DNA of 64,000 bases, taken from assembly GCF_017939615.1 (NCBI RefSeq), contig NZ_JAGKSR010000001.1, positions 2,852,001 through 2,916,000 of the forward strand. Direction: 5' to 3'. The translations under genes and the position numbers were made by a program. The notes below the pieces were generated by a model, which saw only the letters and a list, made by a program, of their open reading frames with translations, was not told the origin of the DNA and searched no databases. Shown piece by piece: positions 24,868 to 37,729 of the stretch. The DNA is from Microbacterium sp. BLY (lineage in GTDB: Bacteria; Actinomycetota; Actinomycetes; Actinomycetales; Microbacteriaceae). Position 1 is the first letter of the stretch; each line of letters starts with the position of its first letter.

Positions 24868-25440
24868 GTGGCCACTACCCCCGCCTCCCCTTCGACGAAC
24901 GACGACGCCCCCCAGACGCCTGCCGTCGGCAAGGGACGAGCGACGCCGACCCGCGCCGAGCAGGAGGCCGCGCGCCGCCGCCCCCTCGTGGCGAACACGA
25001 AGGAGGCGAAGGCCGCAGCCCGCGCCGAGCTCAACGAGCGCCGCGCGAAGGCGCAGGCCGGCATGGCCGCCGGCGAAGAGAAGTACCTCCCCGCGCGGGA
25101 CAAGGGGCCGCAGCGTCGGTGGGTTCGCGACTACGTCGACGCCGGGTGGCACCCCGCGGAGTTCGTGATGGGTGTCATGGTGCTCGTCATCCTCGCCTCG
25201 CTGCTGCCGACGAACATGATGATCTCGTTCTACGCGTACCTCTTCATGATGGCGTACCTCGTGATCGCGATCGGCGGGATGATCCTTCTGGGCATGCGCG
25301 TCAAGCGCAAGGCCGCCGCCAAGTTCGGCAAGGACCGCGTGGAGAAGGGCCTCGGCTGGTACGCGGGAATGCGCGCGCTGCAGATGCGCTTCATGCGCCT
25401 GCCCAAGCCGCAGGTCAAGCGCGGGCAGTACCCGGACTGA
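24868..25440 (+). CDS. DUF3043 membrane protein
   Basis: A 190-residue protein of the actinobacterial DUF3043 family, with no assigned function. The N-terminal 80 residues are charged and Ala-rich, with a predicted coiled region of Glu/Lys/Arg (TKEAKAAARAELNERRAKAQ). Two transmembrane helices follow (AEFVMGVMVLVILASLLP and LFMMAYLVIAIGGMILLGM), then a basic tail KRKAAAKFGKDRVEKG. GTG at 24868 is chosen because GAGGA is five bases upstream; an in-frame GTG at 24838 is possible. The last 26 bp overlap the end of pyrD on the opposite strand. Confidence 0.85.
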   Translation: MATTPASPSTNDDAPQTPAVGKGRATPTRAEQEAARRRPLVANTKEAKAAARAELNERRAKAQAGMAAGEEKYLPARDKGPQRRWVRDYVDAGWHPAEFVMGVMVLVILASLLPTNMMISFYAYLFMMAYLVIAIGGMILLGMRVKRKAAAKFGKDRVEKGLGWYAGMRALQMRFMRLPKPQVKRGQYPD

Positions 25441-26452
25441 CCAGTCCCCGGTTGATCTCGCGGCCCCAGAACGGGCCGCGGTAGAGGAACGCCGTATAGC
25501 CCTGCACCAGGGTCGCCCCGGCGTCCAAGCGCTCCTGCACGTCCGCCGCCGTCTCCACTCCGCCCACCGCGATCACGCAGAAGTCGGCGGGAACCGCACC
25601 GCGGACGACCCGCAGCACGTCCAGCGAGCGCTGCTTCAGCGGCGCCCCGGAGAGACCCCCCGCACCGGCGGCCTCGACCACTGCCGCATCGGTACGCAGG
25701 CCGTCGCGGCTGACGGTCGTGTTGTGCGCGATGATCCCAGCGAGCCCCTCGGCCACCGCCAGGCGGGCGATCGCCTCGATCTCCTCGTCAGGGAGGTCGG
25801 GCGCGATCTTGACGAGCAGCGGGGTGGAACCCGAGGCCTCGCGGACCGCCCGGAGCAACGGCGCCAGCGTCTCCACCGCCTGCAGACCGCGCAATCCCGG
25901 GGTGTTCGGTGACGACACGTTGATGGCCAGATAGTCGGCCAGCGGCGCCAGCCGTGTCGCCGAGGCGACGTAGTCCGCCAGGGCGTCCGCCACGTCCACC
26001 ACGCGACTCTTGCCGATGTTCACGCCGATCACGGTGTCGGGAGCCCCGCGACGCAGGCGCGCCAGACGCCGGGCGGCGGCATCCGCACCGCGGTTGTTGA
26101 AGCCCATGCGATTGATGACCGCGCGATCCTCGATCAGGCGGAACAGCCGGGGCTTCGGATTCCCCTCCTGCGGAACGGCCGTGATCGTGCCGACCTCGAC
26201 GTGCCCGAAACCGAGAGCGGCGAGCCCACGGACCCCCACCGCGTTCTTGTCGAACCCGGCCGCGATACCGAACGGCGACGGGAAGGTGAGCCCCAGGGCA
26301 TCGACGCGCAGCGACGGATCCGGCCGGGTCATCGCGCGGGTCACGCGGGCGAACGGAGGCACTCCGAGGACGCGGATCACCGCCATGCCGGCGTGGTGGG
26401 CGAACTCGGGATCGAAGCGCGACAGGACGGCGCGGAAGAGCAGCGGATACAT
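25415..26452 (-). CDS. pyrD: Dihydroorotate dehydrogenase (quinone), class 2
   Basis: Membrane-associated flavoprotein oxidising dihydroorotate to orotate with menaquinone in pyrimidine synthesis, 345 residues. The N-terminal helix MYPLLFRAVLSRFDPEFAHH is the class 2 membrane-docking element. FMN-binding and catalytic segments are GIAAGFDKNAVG, GTITAVPQEGNPKPRLF, NVSSPNTPGLR with the catalytic Ser, and IAVGGVETAADV. The ATG at 26452 is chosen because upstream in-frame codons would run back into nrdR. Its 3' end overlaps DUF3043 by 26 bp, convergently. nrdR lies 10 bp upstream on the same strand. Confidence 0.94.
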   Translation of the reverse strand: MYPLLFRAVLSRFDPEFAHHAGMAVIRVLGVPPFARVTRAMTRPDPSLRVDALGLTFPSPFGIAAGFDKNAVGVRGLAALGFGHVEVGTITAVPQEGNPKPRLFRLIEDRAVINRMGFNNRGADAAARRLARLRRGAPDTVIGVNIGKSRVVDVADALADYVASATRLAPLADYLAINVSSPNTPGLRGLQAVETLAPLLRAVREASGSTPLLVKIAPDLPDEEIEAIARLAVAEGLAGIIAHNTTVSRDGLRTDAAVVEAAGAGGLSGAPLKQRSLDVLRVVRGAVPADFCVIAVGGVETAADVQERLDAGATLVQGYTAFLYRGPFWGREINRGLVSPGTARA

Positions 26453-26462
26453 CCCTGCCAGA

Positions 26463-26933
26463 TTACCGGTCCGCTGCGGCGGCCTTCGCGTGGTCGGCGC
26501 GCAGATCGCCGATGGCGGCCTCGAAATCCTCCAGGGAGTCGAACGCCTGATAGACACTCGCGAAACGGAGGAAGGCGACCTCGTCCAGTTCTCGGAGCGG
26601 CCCCAGGATGGCGAGGCCGATCTCGTTCGTGTCGAGCTGGGAGACCCCGGTCTGCCGCACCGCCTCCTCCACTCGCTGCGCGAGGATCGCGAGGTCGGCC
26701 TCAGTGACCGGACGCCCCTGGCATGCCTTCCTCACCCCGGAGATGACCTTCTCCCTGCTGAACGGCTCCATGACGCCGGACCGCTTGATGACGTTCAGGC
26801 TCGCGGTCTCCGTCGTGGAGAAGCGTCCCCCGCATTCCGGACACTGACGCCGACGACGGATCGAGAGCCCATCGTCGCTCGTTCGGGAATCGATGACCCG
26901 GGAATCGGGGTGACGGCAGAAGGGGCAGTGCAT
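26463..26933 (-). CDS. nrdR: Transcriptional repressor NrdR
   Basis: Regulator of ribonucleotide reductase genes, 156 residues. The N-terminal zinc ribbon has CPFC and CPEC pairs around [17 protein letters not shown] and [11 protein letters not shown]. It is followed by an ATP-cone domain ([19 protein letters not shown]). NrdR senses dATP and binds NrdR boxes. The ATG lies seven bases after TAGGAT, whose sequence overlaps the hisD stop, so besides read-through from hisD it may have its own leaderless promoter. Confidence 0.94.
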   Translation of the reverse strand: MHCPFCRHPDSRVIDSRTSDDGLSIRRRRQCPECGGRFSTTETASLNVIKRSGVMEPFSREKVISGVRKACQGRPVTEADLAILAQRVEEAVRQTGVSQLDTNEIGLAILGPLRELDEVAFLRFASVYQAFDSLEDFEAAIGDLRADHAKAAAADR

Positions 26934-26940
26934 CTGACAG

Positions 26941-26946
26941 ATCCTA
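26941..26946 (-). promoter_or_regulatory. Putative -10 box of nrdR (overlaps the hisD stop)
   Basis: TAGGAT on the minus strand, seven bases before the nrdR ATG; its TAG is also the hisD stop codon. Confidence 0.35.
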
Positions 26947-28248
26947 CGCGGTGAACCGCGCCTCGATCGCCTCGCCGTGCGCCGGGAGCACCTCGGTGTC
27001 GGCCAGCGCGACGACGCCCTCACGGACGGCCGCCAGCGCCGCACGGTCGTAGGAGACGACCTGCTGGGGGCGGAGGAACGTGTACGCCCCGAGACCCGGC
27101 GCGTACCGCGCCTGGCCCCCGGTGGGCAGGACATGGTTGCTGCCGGCCATGTAGTCGCCGAGGCTGACCGGCGTCTGATCGCCGACGAAGACCGCGCCCG
27201 CGCTCGTGAACCCGGCTGCGGCATCCTCCGCATCGGCCAGGTGCAGCTCGAGGTGCTCCGGTGCGTACGCGTTGCTGAAGGCGACCGCCGTCTCGCGGTC
27301 GTCCACCAGGACGATCGCCGACTGCGGGCCGGCGAGGGCCGCGGCCACGCGCTCGCTGTGACGCGTGCGGGCAGCGAGGACCTCGACCGCCTCCCGCACC
27401 CGCTCCGCGAGCTCCAAGGCGTCCGTGACGAGGACGGCGGACGCCTGCTCGTCGTGCTCTGCCTGACTCACGAGGTCGGCGGCGATCAGACGCGGATCGG
27501 CGGCGGCGTCCGCGACGACGAGGATCTCGGTCGCGCCGGCCTCGGAGTCCGTACCGACGACGCCCGCCACGGCCCGCTTCGCCGAGGCGACGTAGTTGTT
27601 ACCGGGGCCGGAGACCACATCCACGGGGTCGAGGCCGAGGCTGTCGACGCCATGGGCGAGGGCACCGATCGCCCCGGCACCCCCCATCGCATAGACCTCG
27701 GTGACGCCGAGCAGCGCGGCGGCCGCCAGGATCGTCGGGTGGACACGGCCGTCCTGATCCGCCTGCGGCGGAGATGCGAGCGCGATCTGCCGGACGCCGG
27801 CGACCTGCGCGGGAACCACGTTCATGACGACGCTCGACGGGTACACCGCCTTGCCGCCCGGGATGTACACCCCCACCCGGTGGACCGGCTGCCACCTCTG
27901 CGTGATGGTGGCGCCGTCGCCGATCCGTGTGACCTGCGGGGCCGGCACCTGCGCGGCCGATGCCAGACGCACCCGACGGATCGCCTCCTCGAGGGCGGTG
28001 CGCACGTCCGGCGCCAGCGTGTCGAGCGCCTCCGCCAGGTGCTGCTCAGGCACGCGCACGGCGTGCCCCGTGACCCGGTCGAAACGCTCGGCCTGCTCCC
28101 GCAGCGCGTCCTCCCCGCGCTCGCGCACGTCGTCGACGAGACGAGCGGCGGTCTCGAGGGCCTCGGCGCGCGCCTGCGTGGCGCGCGGGACGGCGGACAG
28201 CATGTCCGCGGGCGAGAGCTCGCGCCCCCGCAGATCGATCGTGCGCAT
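26944..28248 (-). CDS. hisD: Histidinol dehydrogenase
   Basis: Oxidises histidinol to histidine in two NAD-dependent steps with Zn, 434 residues. Conserved parts are [42 protein letters not shown] and [14 protein letters not shown], which supply zinc and substrate ligands. The start is one base after the stop of the membrane-protein gene upstream. The remaining his genes are not in this window. Confidence 0.94.
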   Translation of the reverse strand: MRTIDLRGRELSPADMLSAVPRATQARAEALETAARLVDDVRERGEDALREQAERFDRVTGHAVRVPEQHLAEALDTLAPDVRTALEEAIRRVRLASAAQVPAPQVTRIGDGATITQRWQPVHRVGVYIPGGKAVYPSSVVMNVVPAQVAGVRQIALASPPQADQDGRVHPTILAAAALLGVTEVYAMGGAGAIGALAHGVDSLGLDPVDVVSGPGNNYVASAKRAVAGVVGTDSEAGATEILVVADAAADPRLIAADLVSQAEHDEQASAVLVTDALELAERVREAVEVLAARTRHSERVAAALAGPQSAIVLVDDRETAVAFSNAYAPEHLELHLADAEDAAAGFTSAGAVFVGDQTPVSLGDYMAGSNHVLPTGGQARYAPGLGAYTFLRPQQVVSYDRAALAAVREGVVALADTEVLPAHGEAIEARFTA

Positions 28249-28249
28249 G

Positions 28250-29467
28250 TCAGCCCTTCGTGATGCCGGCGATGTCGTGGAGGTAGCCGATGCGCCCGTC
28301 GTCGTGGCGGACGACGTAGGCGCCGCCACGGTCCTCGATCACCAGCGCCCAGGCCGACGGGCCGACACGGAAGATCGGCTCGCCGCGCTCGTCATGGACG
28401 TCGCGCTCCGTCGCGGCGAGGATCCAGAAGGGCTGCGGTGCGGGCGCGCTCTCGCGCGGGCGGGTGGTCTCCACGTCGCCCTCGTCGGCGACGACGTCGT
28501 GCACGGCGGTCGCGTCGTCGACCGCCGCTTCCTGCGCGCGGAGCTCGTCCTCCGAGAGCGCCTTCGCGCCCAGCAGCGACTCGATGCTCCCGGTGTCGGA
28601 CACGATGTCCGGCTGCTCGCTGCGGGAGCGCCGCGAGTACGGCGGGGCGTATTCGGGCTCCGCAGCGACGGGGACCGTCCCCGTCCCCCCGCCCGACGCG
28701 TGGGCGGTGAGCGGGACACGGTCGGCCTCGGCGACCTCATCCGCCTCGCCAGCGGGTTCGACCGTCGTCGCCTCGACGTCGACGATGACGGCTGTCACCC
28801 CCTCGGCAGGGGACGGGGAGGAGGCTGCCGAGGCATCCACGGCAGCGGCGGACTCGTCGGTCTGGTCGACCGTCTCCGTGGCCGCGTCGTGCTCCGGACG
28901 CGGGCGGGCGACCACGGGACGGACGGGATTGGCGTTACGGTGCGCGAGCGTGACCAGCCGCCCCTGGAAGTCCTCCTTCAGCCCCGGGATGATCGGCGCG
29001 AAGACGGTGAGCACGACGAGCGCGGTGGACGTGATGACCTGGACCACGGCGTTCCACGGCAGACCCCAGTTGCCGGTCGAGATGACCGCCGAGAGGGCGA
29101 GCCACAGGTTGCCGGCCCAGACGCAGGCCGCCACCGAGAAGGCCACGGAGGCGAACTGGTCGATACCGAGCGACCCGACTCGCCGGATGCCGTCCGGCGA
29201 GAAACGCCGGAGGACGAGGAGGAAGACCGCCACGGTCGGCACGCCGATCGGCAGGATCCACTGGATGCCGATGCCCCACAGCGAGATCCCTCCGCTGAGC
29301 GGGAAGAAGGAGACGAGGAAGGACACCAGCCAGACGCCCACGATCAGCAGTTCACGCAGCGTGAAACCGAGGATTCCGTACTCCGGCGTGACCTCGTCGT
29401 CGTAGAGGACGCCGTCCTCATCGCTGAACACCGCCTCGGCGTCCGGCTCGGGAAGATCCGTGCTCAT
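28250..29467 (-). CDS. Unknown four-helix membrane protein
   Basis: A 405-residue protein I do not recognise. Four transmembrane helices lie near residues 40-58, 68-90, 105-125 and 140-162, preceded by an acidic N terminus. Residues 180-345 are disordered and rich in Ala/Glu/Thr/Pro. The C-terminal 60 residues form a compact basic/aromatic domain (PFWILAATERDVHDERG, then WALVIEDRGGAYVVRHDDG) that could be a beta-barrel or nucleotide-contacting module. No enzyme motif is visible. It sits between dnaE (66 bp away) and hisD (1 bp away), on the same strand, so probably in one transcript. Confidence 0.7.
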   Translation of the reverse strand: MSTDLPEPDAEAVFSDEDGVLYDDEVTPEYGILGFTLRELLIVGVWLVSFLVSFFPLSGGISLWGIGIQWILPIGVPTVAVFLLVLRRFSPDGIRRVGSLGIDQFASVAFSVAACVWAGNLWLALSAVISTGNWGLPWNAVVQVITSTALVVLTVFAPIIPGLKEDFQGRLVTLAHRNANPVRPVVARPRPEHDAATETVDQTDESAAAVDASAASSPSPAEGVTAVIVDVEATTVEPAGEADEVAEADRVPLTAHASGGGTGTVPVAAEPEYAPPYSRRSRSEQPDIVSDTGSIESLLGAKALSEDELRAQEAAVDDATAVHDVVADEGDVETTRPRESAPAPQPFWILAATERDVHDERGEPIFRVGPSAWALVIEDRGGAYVVRHDDGRIGYLHDIAGITKG

Positions 29468-29533
29468 AGTCGTCCTTTCCTCATCGGCGCCCCTCGCGTT
29501 CCGGTGCGCTCGACGGCTCCCGATCCTACCCGC

Positions 29534-33052
<3,519 letters not shown>

Positions 33053-33058
33053 GCTTCG

Positions 33059-33064
33059 AGTCTA
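33059..33064 (-). promoter_or_regulatory. Putative -10 box of dnaE (leaderless)
   Basis: TAGACT on the minus strand, six bases before the dnaE ATG. Confidence 0.45.
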
Positions 33065-33089
33065 CGTTCGGCCGCCGACATCGCCCGCG

Positions 33090-33258
33090 TCACGGTGCCT
33101 CGTCCACCACCTCGGTGACCACTCTCGTGACGGACTCCGGCACGTCCCCGATCACGCCTCCGGTCCCGTAGCTCTCGGCGATCGCATCCACGAGGCCTCG
33201 GGACGTGTCGATACCGATCCTCGAGCGACCGCGCGATGATCTCGCTGTCTGTGTTCAC
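33090..33258 (-). pseudogene. Possible small gene split by a frameshift
   Basis: Reading the minus strand, GTG at 33258 opens a frame giving NTDSEIIARSLED with high-GC third positions. Around 33205-33215 the coding signal moves to another frame, which continues GIDTSRGLVDAIAESYG, then VTRVVTEVVDEAP, and stops at 33090-33092. One deleted base would join the two into a protein of roughly 55 residues. Neither frame is long alone, so this is inferred from codon bias and a clean stop. A sequencing error, true decay or two unrelated short ORFs are all possible. Confidence 0.3.
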
Positions 33259-33289
33259 ACTCTGTATTGCCCGCGCATCGGCATCCGGT

Positions 33290-33871
33290 TCACGGATTCT
33301 CGCGGAGATCCCGCCGCATGAGCACGCGGGGGAAGCCGTCGAGGACGGAACCCGTGTCCGCCGCCTTCGCGAATCCCGCACTCTCGAAGAGCCGCCGCGT
33401 GCCGACGTACGCCATCGTCAGGTTCACCCGCGCACCGGCGTTGTCGACCGGATACCCCTCGATCGCGGGGGCACCGCGCTCCCTGGCGTAGGCGACCGCA
33501 CCCGCGATGAGGGCGTGGGACACCCCGTGTCCGCGGTGTCCCGGGCGGACGCGGAAGCACCACAGCGACCAGACATCGAGGTCGTCGACGTGCGGGATCA
33601 GGCGGTTGCGCGCGAAACTCGTCTCCGCCCGGGGATGCAGCGCCGCCCAGCCGACCGGCACCTCGTCGAGATACGCCAGCACCCCCGGCGGAGGGTCCTG
33701 ATGGCAGAGCTCCCGCACCCGCTCGGCGCGGGCAGGCCCTCGCAGCGCGACGTTCTCCTTGTTGCCGATGCGGTAGCTCAGACAGAAGCAGACGTTCGAT
33801 GTCGGCTTCTTCGGACCGACCACCGCGGCGACGTCGTCGAAGACCGTCGCCGGACGCACCAGGATGCTCAT
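33290..33871 (-). CDS. GNAT-family N-acetyltransferase
   Basis: A 193-residue acetyltransferase. The acetyl-CoA loop RPGHRGHGVSHALIAGAVAY is preceded by VWSLWCFRV, and a cysteine-rich segment CFCLSYRIGNKENVALRG precedes the core. The C terminus has the MAYVGTRRLFESAGF turn. Acceptor unknown. The ATG at 33871 starts MSILVRPATVFDDVAAVV; longer in-frame extensions look non-coding. It lies alone between rluD and dnaE, with 53 bp to rluD upstream. Confidence 0.82.
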   Translation of the reverse strand: MSILVRPATVFDDVAAVVGPKKPTSNVCFCLSYRIGNKENVALRGPARAERVRELCHQDPPPGVLAYLDEVPVGWAALHPRAETSFARNRLIPHVDDLDVWSLWCFRVRPGHRGHGVSHALIAGAVAYARERGAPAIEGYPVDNAGARVNLTMAYVGTRRLFESAGFAKAADTGSVLDGFPRVLMRRDLRENP

Positions 33872-33924
33872 GCGGTCAGTGTGGCGGAGACCACCGACAC
33901 CGCGGAAGCGGCGCTCCGAGGAGG

Positions 33925-34845
33925 CTATTCCCCGCGGAGCACGTCGAGCGCGTGCTGGAAGTCGTCCGGGTAGGGCGAGGTGAACTGCACCCACTCCCCC
34001 GTGGTCGGATGCGCGAACGCGAGCTGATGCGCGTGCAGCCACTGGCGCGTCAGGCCGAGGCGGGCGGACAGCGTCGGGTCCGCTCCGTAGAGCGGGTCAC
34101 CGACGCACGGATGCCGATGCGCGGCCATGTGCACGCGGATCTGATGCGTGCGGCCCGTCTCCAGATGGATCTCGAGCAGCGACGCCCCCGGGAACGCCTC
34201 GAGGGTCTCGTAGTGCGTGACCGACGGCTTGCCGTCCGGAACCACGGCGAACTTCCACGAGTGGTTCGGATGGCGTCCGATCGGTGCGTCGATCGTCCCC
34301 ACGAGCGGGTCGGGATGCCCCTGCACCACCGCGTGATAGATCTTCTCGACCGTGCGCTCCTTGAACGCAAGCTTCAAGGCCGTGTAGGCGGCCTCGCTCT
34401 TCGCGACGACCATGAGACCGCTCGTGCCCACGTCGAGCCGGTGGACCACGCCCTGACGCTCGGGGGCCCCGCTCGTCGCCACGCGGAAACCGGCGGCCGC
34501 GAGAGCACCCACCACCGTCGGGCCCTCCCATCCGAGCGACGGATGAGCGGCGACGCCGGTCGGTTTGTCGACGACGACGATGTCGTCGTCGTCGTAGACG
34601 ATCCCGAGCTCCGGCACCGCGATCGGCACGATCTTCGGTCCCTCCTTCGGCTGCCACTCCACTTCGAGCCAGGCACCGCCGCGCAGGCGATCCGACTTGT
34701 CCAGGACGGCACCGTCGAGGCGCACCCCACCGGAGGCGGCGACCTCCGCGGCGAACGTGCGGGAGAAGCCGAGCAGCTTGGCCAGTGCGGCGTCGACCCG
34801 CGTGCCGTCGAGCCCGTCGGGGACGGGCAGCGACCGGGATTCCAC
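33925..34845 (-). CDS. Pseudouridine synthase, RluD type
   Basis: Modifies uridines in 23S rRNA, probably in helix 69. It has 306 residues. The N-terminal S4 domain is seen in [27 protein letters not shown], and the catalytic domain in [16 protein letters not shown] with the essential Asp. [24 protein letters not shown] is a further signature. The GTG at 34845 lies eight bases after GAGGAG and two bases after the lspA stop, so lspA and this gene form an operon. Exact target uridines cannot be read from sequence. Confidence 0.9.
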   Translation of the reverse strand: MESRSLPVPDGLDGTRVDAALAKLLGFSRTFAAEVAASGGVRLDGAVLDKSDRLRGGAWLEVEWQPKEGPKIVPIAVPELGIVYDDDDIVVVDKPTGVAAHPSLGWEGPTVVGALAAAGFRVATSGAPERQGVVHRLDVGTSGLMVVAKSEAAYTALKLAFKERTVEKIYHAVVQGHPDPLVGTIDAPIGRHPNHSWKFAVVPDGKPSVTHYETLEAFPGASLLEIHLETGRTHQIRVHMAAHRHPCVGDPLYGADPTLSARLGLTRQWLHAHQLAFAHPTTGEWVQFTSPYPDDFQHALDVLRGE

Positions 34846-34847
34846 GC

Positions 34848-35420
34848 TCAGCGCTCCTCGGACGCGGCGGCCGCCTCGGCGTCCTCGTCCGTCTCGACCG
34901 GCGCGTGGTCCTTCTCGCGCGTACCGTCGAAACGGAGCCCGAACACGACGAGCAGGGCCACGGAGATCATGCCGGTGACGATGAACACGTCGGCGACGTT
35001 GAAGATCGCCGGCATCATCCAGGGCATCGAGATCATGTCGACCACATGGCCGACGGGGAACCCGGGCTCCCGGAACAGGCGGTCCGTGAGATTGCCCAGG
35101 ACGCCGCCCAGCAGGCACCCCAACACGACCGCCCAGAGCGGCGATCGCAGACCGAAGGCCTTCCACACGATCACTCCGGCAACGACCGCCAGGGCGATCG
35201 TGAAGATCCAGGTCACGCCGGATCCGAGCGAGAACGCCGCGCCGGGGTTGCGGACGTAGTAGAGCTGGAGGAACTCGCCGAGGACGGGAACCGCCTCATG
35301 CAGCGGCAGGTTCTCGATCGTGAGGTACTTCACAAACTGATCGGCGGCCAGCACGACCGTTGCGAGAATCGCAACGATCGCACCGGCCGCCGACCGACGA
35401 AGGGGACGACGTCCTGACAA
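34848..35420 (-). CDS. lspA: Lipoprotein signal peptidase II
   Basis: Membrane aspartic protease that cleaves prolipoproteins before the lipid-bearing cysteine, 190 residues with four transmembrane helices. Conserved motifs are [37 protein letters not shown] and [11 protein letters not shown]; the Asp in NLTD and in NVAD are the catalytic pair. The C-terminal 30 residues are an acidic tail. The TTG start (35420) follows AAGG by seven bases. It is just downstream of wag31 and upstream of the pseudouridine synthase. Confidence 0.92.
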   Translation of the reverse strand: MSGRRPLRRSAAGAIVAILATVVLAADQFVKYLTIENLPLHEAVPVLGEFLQLYYVRNPGAAFSLGSGVTWIFTIALAVVAGVIVWKAFGLRSPLWAVVLGCLLGGVLGNLTDRLFREPGFPVGHVVDMISMPWMMPAIFNVADVFIVTGMISVALLVVFGLRFDGTREKDHAPVETDEDAEAAAASEER

Positions 35421-35429
35421 GAGGGCGCC

Positions 35430-36026
35430 TTACAGGCCGATCGCGGAGACCGGCGTGGAGTCCGTCGACGCCGACTTCTCGTCGAGCTCGCGGAGCTGAC
35501 CCTCGATGTAGCCGCGGAGCTGCGAACGGTAGTCGCGCTCGAAGTTGCGCAGCTCGGTGATGCGCGCCTCCAGCGTGTTGCGCTCGCGCTCGAGACGGGC
35601 GGTCTCCTCACGCTGCTTCGCCTCGGCCTCCGTGCGGATGCGGGCGACCTCGGCCTCGGCCTCAGAGATGAGCTGGTTGCGCTTGGCCTCACCCTCGGCG
35701 ACGTGCTCGTCGTGCAGGCGCTGAGCCAGCTCGATGATGCCGGCGGTCGCGGTCGCGGAGCCGGTCGGAGCAGGCTCGGCGGCAGTCTCCGCAGCGGGAG
35801 CGGGGGCAGGCGTCGCAGCGGCCGGCTCGGCGGCGGCCGGAGCAGGGGTGGCGCCCGACTCGTACGCGGCGAGCTTCGCCTTCAGCTCGGCGTTCTCCTC
35901 GAGGGCCTTGCGCCACTCGATGACGATCTCGTCGAGGAAGTCGTCGACCTCGTCCGGGTCGAAGCCGTCCTTGAAGCGGACGTGCTGGAACTGCTTGGTG
36001 ACGACGTCATCCGGGGTAAGTGCCAT
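35430..36026 (-). CDS. wag31: DivIVA-family polar growth protein (Wag31)
   Basis: Coiled-coil scaffold that binds negatively curved membrane and directs apical growth and septation in actinobacteria. It has 198 residues. The N-terminal membrane-binding motif is FKDGFDPDEVDDFLDEIVIEWR. An Ala/Pro-rich linker lies around residues 58-95, followed by a long coiled coil from about 100 to 185 with heptads such as LEARITELRNFERDYRSQL. The ATG at 36026 gives the standard MALTPDDV start. It is part of the extended dcw cluster, with lspA 9 bp downstream. Confidence 0.93.
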   Translation of the reverse strand: MALTPDDVVTKQFQHVRFKDGFDPDEVDDFLDEIVIEWRKALEENAELKAKLAAYESGATPAPAAAEPAAATPAPAPAAETAAEPAPTGSATATAGIIELAQRLHDEHVAEGEAKRNQLISEAEAEVARIRTEAEAKQREETARLERERNTLEARITELRNFERDYRSQLRGYIEGQLRELDEKSASTDSTPVSAIGL

Positions 36027-36207
36027 GGGTGGCTCCTCTTTCGATGAGTTCGATTGCCAGTACCGATGTATGGCGTGTTCGTGATGTGGCGCGAACCCGG
36101 GGCGCGCACCTGGGTGCCAGCATAGCCCCCGAGCCTCGGGGTCGCGATGCCACGACACCCAGGCTCGGACAACTCGCCGAGGTCCCCGGGCGCGACACGC
36201 GGGGAGG

Positions 36208-36507
36208 TCAGCGGATGAACAACCGCACGATGTTCATCAGGATCAGGACGACCAGAAGCGTCAGCGCGAAGCCGAAATCCAGGGACAGCTGGCCGATGCG
36301 CAACGGAGGGATGATCCGCCGGAAGAACCGGATAGGCGGATCGGTGACCGTGTAGACCGCTTCGGCGGCGACCAGGCCGAAGCCCTTGGGACGCCACTCC
36401 CGATTGAACATCGGGATGTAGTCGAGGATCAGCCTCGCGAAGAGCACGAGGATGTAGACCAGCAGCACCAGATGGACGATGCTGGCGAGGACCGAGACCA
36501 GCTGCAC
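36208..36507 (-). CDS. YggT family membrane protein
   Basis: A 99-residue two-helix protein of the YggT family, often encoded beside sepF and wag31. Hydrophobic segments are LASIVHLVLLVYILVLFARLILDYIP and LSLDFGFALTLLVVLILMNIVR, joined by the conserved PPIRFFRRIIPPLR loop. It is thought to support division-site or osmotic functions, but the mechanism is unknown. The GTG start lies three bases after the sepF stop. Confidence 0.88.
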   Translation of the reverse strand: MQLVSVLASIVHLVLLVYILVLFARLILDYIPMFNREWRPKGFGLVAAEAVYTVTDPPIRFFRRIIPPLRIGQLSLDFGFALTLLVVLILMNIVRLFIR

Positions 36508-36510
36508 GGT

Positions 36511-36978
36511 CTACGAGTGGTCGAAGCCCGCAGACTCGGCGTCTGCGTGCGCGATACCCCCGTGACCGGACACCGCGATGTTCTCCGGCGAGAGCAGGAA
36601 GACCTTGGAGGTGACCCGCTCGATGCGGCCGTACAGGCCGAGGGAGAGACCGCTCGCGAAGTCGATGAGGCGGCGCGCGTCGGCATCGCTCATCTGGGAG
36701 AGGTTGATGATGACGGGGACGCCCTCGCGGAAGCTCTCCGCGATCAGCTGGGCGTCGCGGTACTGCTTCGGGTGGACGGTGAGGATCTCGTTCACGGCTC
36801 CTGCTGCGGGCTGGCGGACGGCGACGGGACGACGGAGCGGCGTGACGGGAGCCGGAGCCGGCTCTTCGCGGTCACGCTCGCGCTGCGCGCGGGCGGGCGC
36901 CGGCGTCTCCTCTTCGTAGACCTCTTCCTCATCGGCGAGGCCGAGATACACCATGGTCTTCTTCAGCGGGTTACCCAT
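36511..36978 (-). CDS. sepF: Cell division protein SepF
   Basis: Membrane anchor of FtsZ in Gram-positive bacteria, 155 residues. The N-terminal helix [14 protein letters not shown] binds membrane, and a flexible Pro/Arg/Glu linker follows. The C-terminal DUF552 domain contains [19 protein letters not shown] and [26 protein letters not shown]. It polymerises and binds the FtsZ C-terminal tail. It lies between yggS (43 bp away) and yggT. Confidence 0.94.
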   Translation of the reverse strand: MGNPLKKTMVYLGLADEEEVYEEETPAPARAQRERDREEPAPAPVTPLRRPVAVRQPAAGAVNEILTVHPKQYRDAQLIAESFREGVPVIINLSQMSDADARRLIDFASGLSLGLYGRIERVTSKVFLLSPENIAVSGHGGIAHADAESAGFDHS

Positions 36979-37021
36979 CGTGTCCTCCGGTTCGAACGTT
37001 TGGGGCTGGTCTTGTCACAGG

Positions 37022-37729
37022 CTAACCCCGGGCGGGGCGCGGTCCCGTGATTGCGGAACCGATCCGCAGGTGTGTCGCGCCGGCGGCGATCGCCTCGGCG
37101 TAGTCGCCGGTCATCCCGGCGGAGATCCAGGTCGCGTCAGGGGCGACGGCCCGCACCTCGTCGGCGATCCGACGCAGGCGGGCGAAGGCCGAAGCGGGCT
37201 CCTCGTCGAGGGGCGCCACCGCCATGACTCCGCGGAGGCGCAGCGAGGGCAGTGTGAGGACGTACTCGGCCAGCGCGACGGCCGCCGCCGGATCGACACC
37301 GCCACGACCCTCGTCCTCCGTGAGGTTCACCTGCAGGAGCACGTCGAGCACGTCGTCACCGTCCGCGGCGCGGTGCAGGGCATCGGCGAAGCGGTCGCGA
37401 TCGACGGAATGCACGACGTCGGCGCTCCGCCGGATCGCGGATGCCTTGTTCGTCTGTCCCTGCCCGATGAAGTGCCACTCCAGGTCGAGCGCGGAGAGCT
37501 CCGCGACCTTGGCAGTGAGCTCCTGCTGCCGGTTCTCCCCCACCGCCCGCACGCCGAGAGCGTGCAGGTCACGGACGAGCGAGGCCGGATGGAACTTGGT
37601 GACGACGATCCGGGTGATCTCCGCGGGAGAGCGCCCGGCGGCACGCGCGGCGTCGGCGATGCTCTCGTCGATCGCCGACAGCCGCGCGGCCAGATCCGAT
37701 GGCGCCGCAGCGCCGACCGGCATCGTCAC
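37022..37729 (-). CDS. PLP homeostasis protein (YggS/PipY family)
   Basis: Single-domain alanine-racemase-fold PLP protein of 235 residues that controls vitamin B6 and amino-acid pools. The PLP-lysine region is [19 protein letters not shown], followed by [13 protein letters not shown]. The C terminus has [27 protein letters not shown], a phosphate-binding signature. It starts with GTG, whose GTGA overlaps the ftsZ stop; an in-frame ATG two codons later is possible. Its place between ftsZ and sepF is conserved. Confidence 0.93.
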   Translation of the reverse strand: MTMPVGAAAPSDLAARLSAIDESIADAARAAGRSPAEITRIVVTKFHPASLVRDLHALGVRAVGENRQQELTAKVAELSALDLEWHFIGQGQTNKASAIRRSADVVHSVDRDRFADALHRAADGDDVLDVLLQVNLTEDEGRGGVDPAAAVALAEYVLTLPSLRLRGVMAVAPLDEEPASAFARLRRIADEVRAVAPDATWISAGMTGDYAEAIAAGATHLRIGSAITGPRPARG

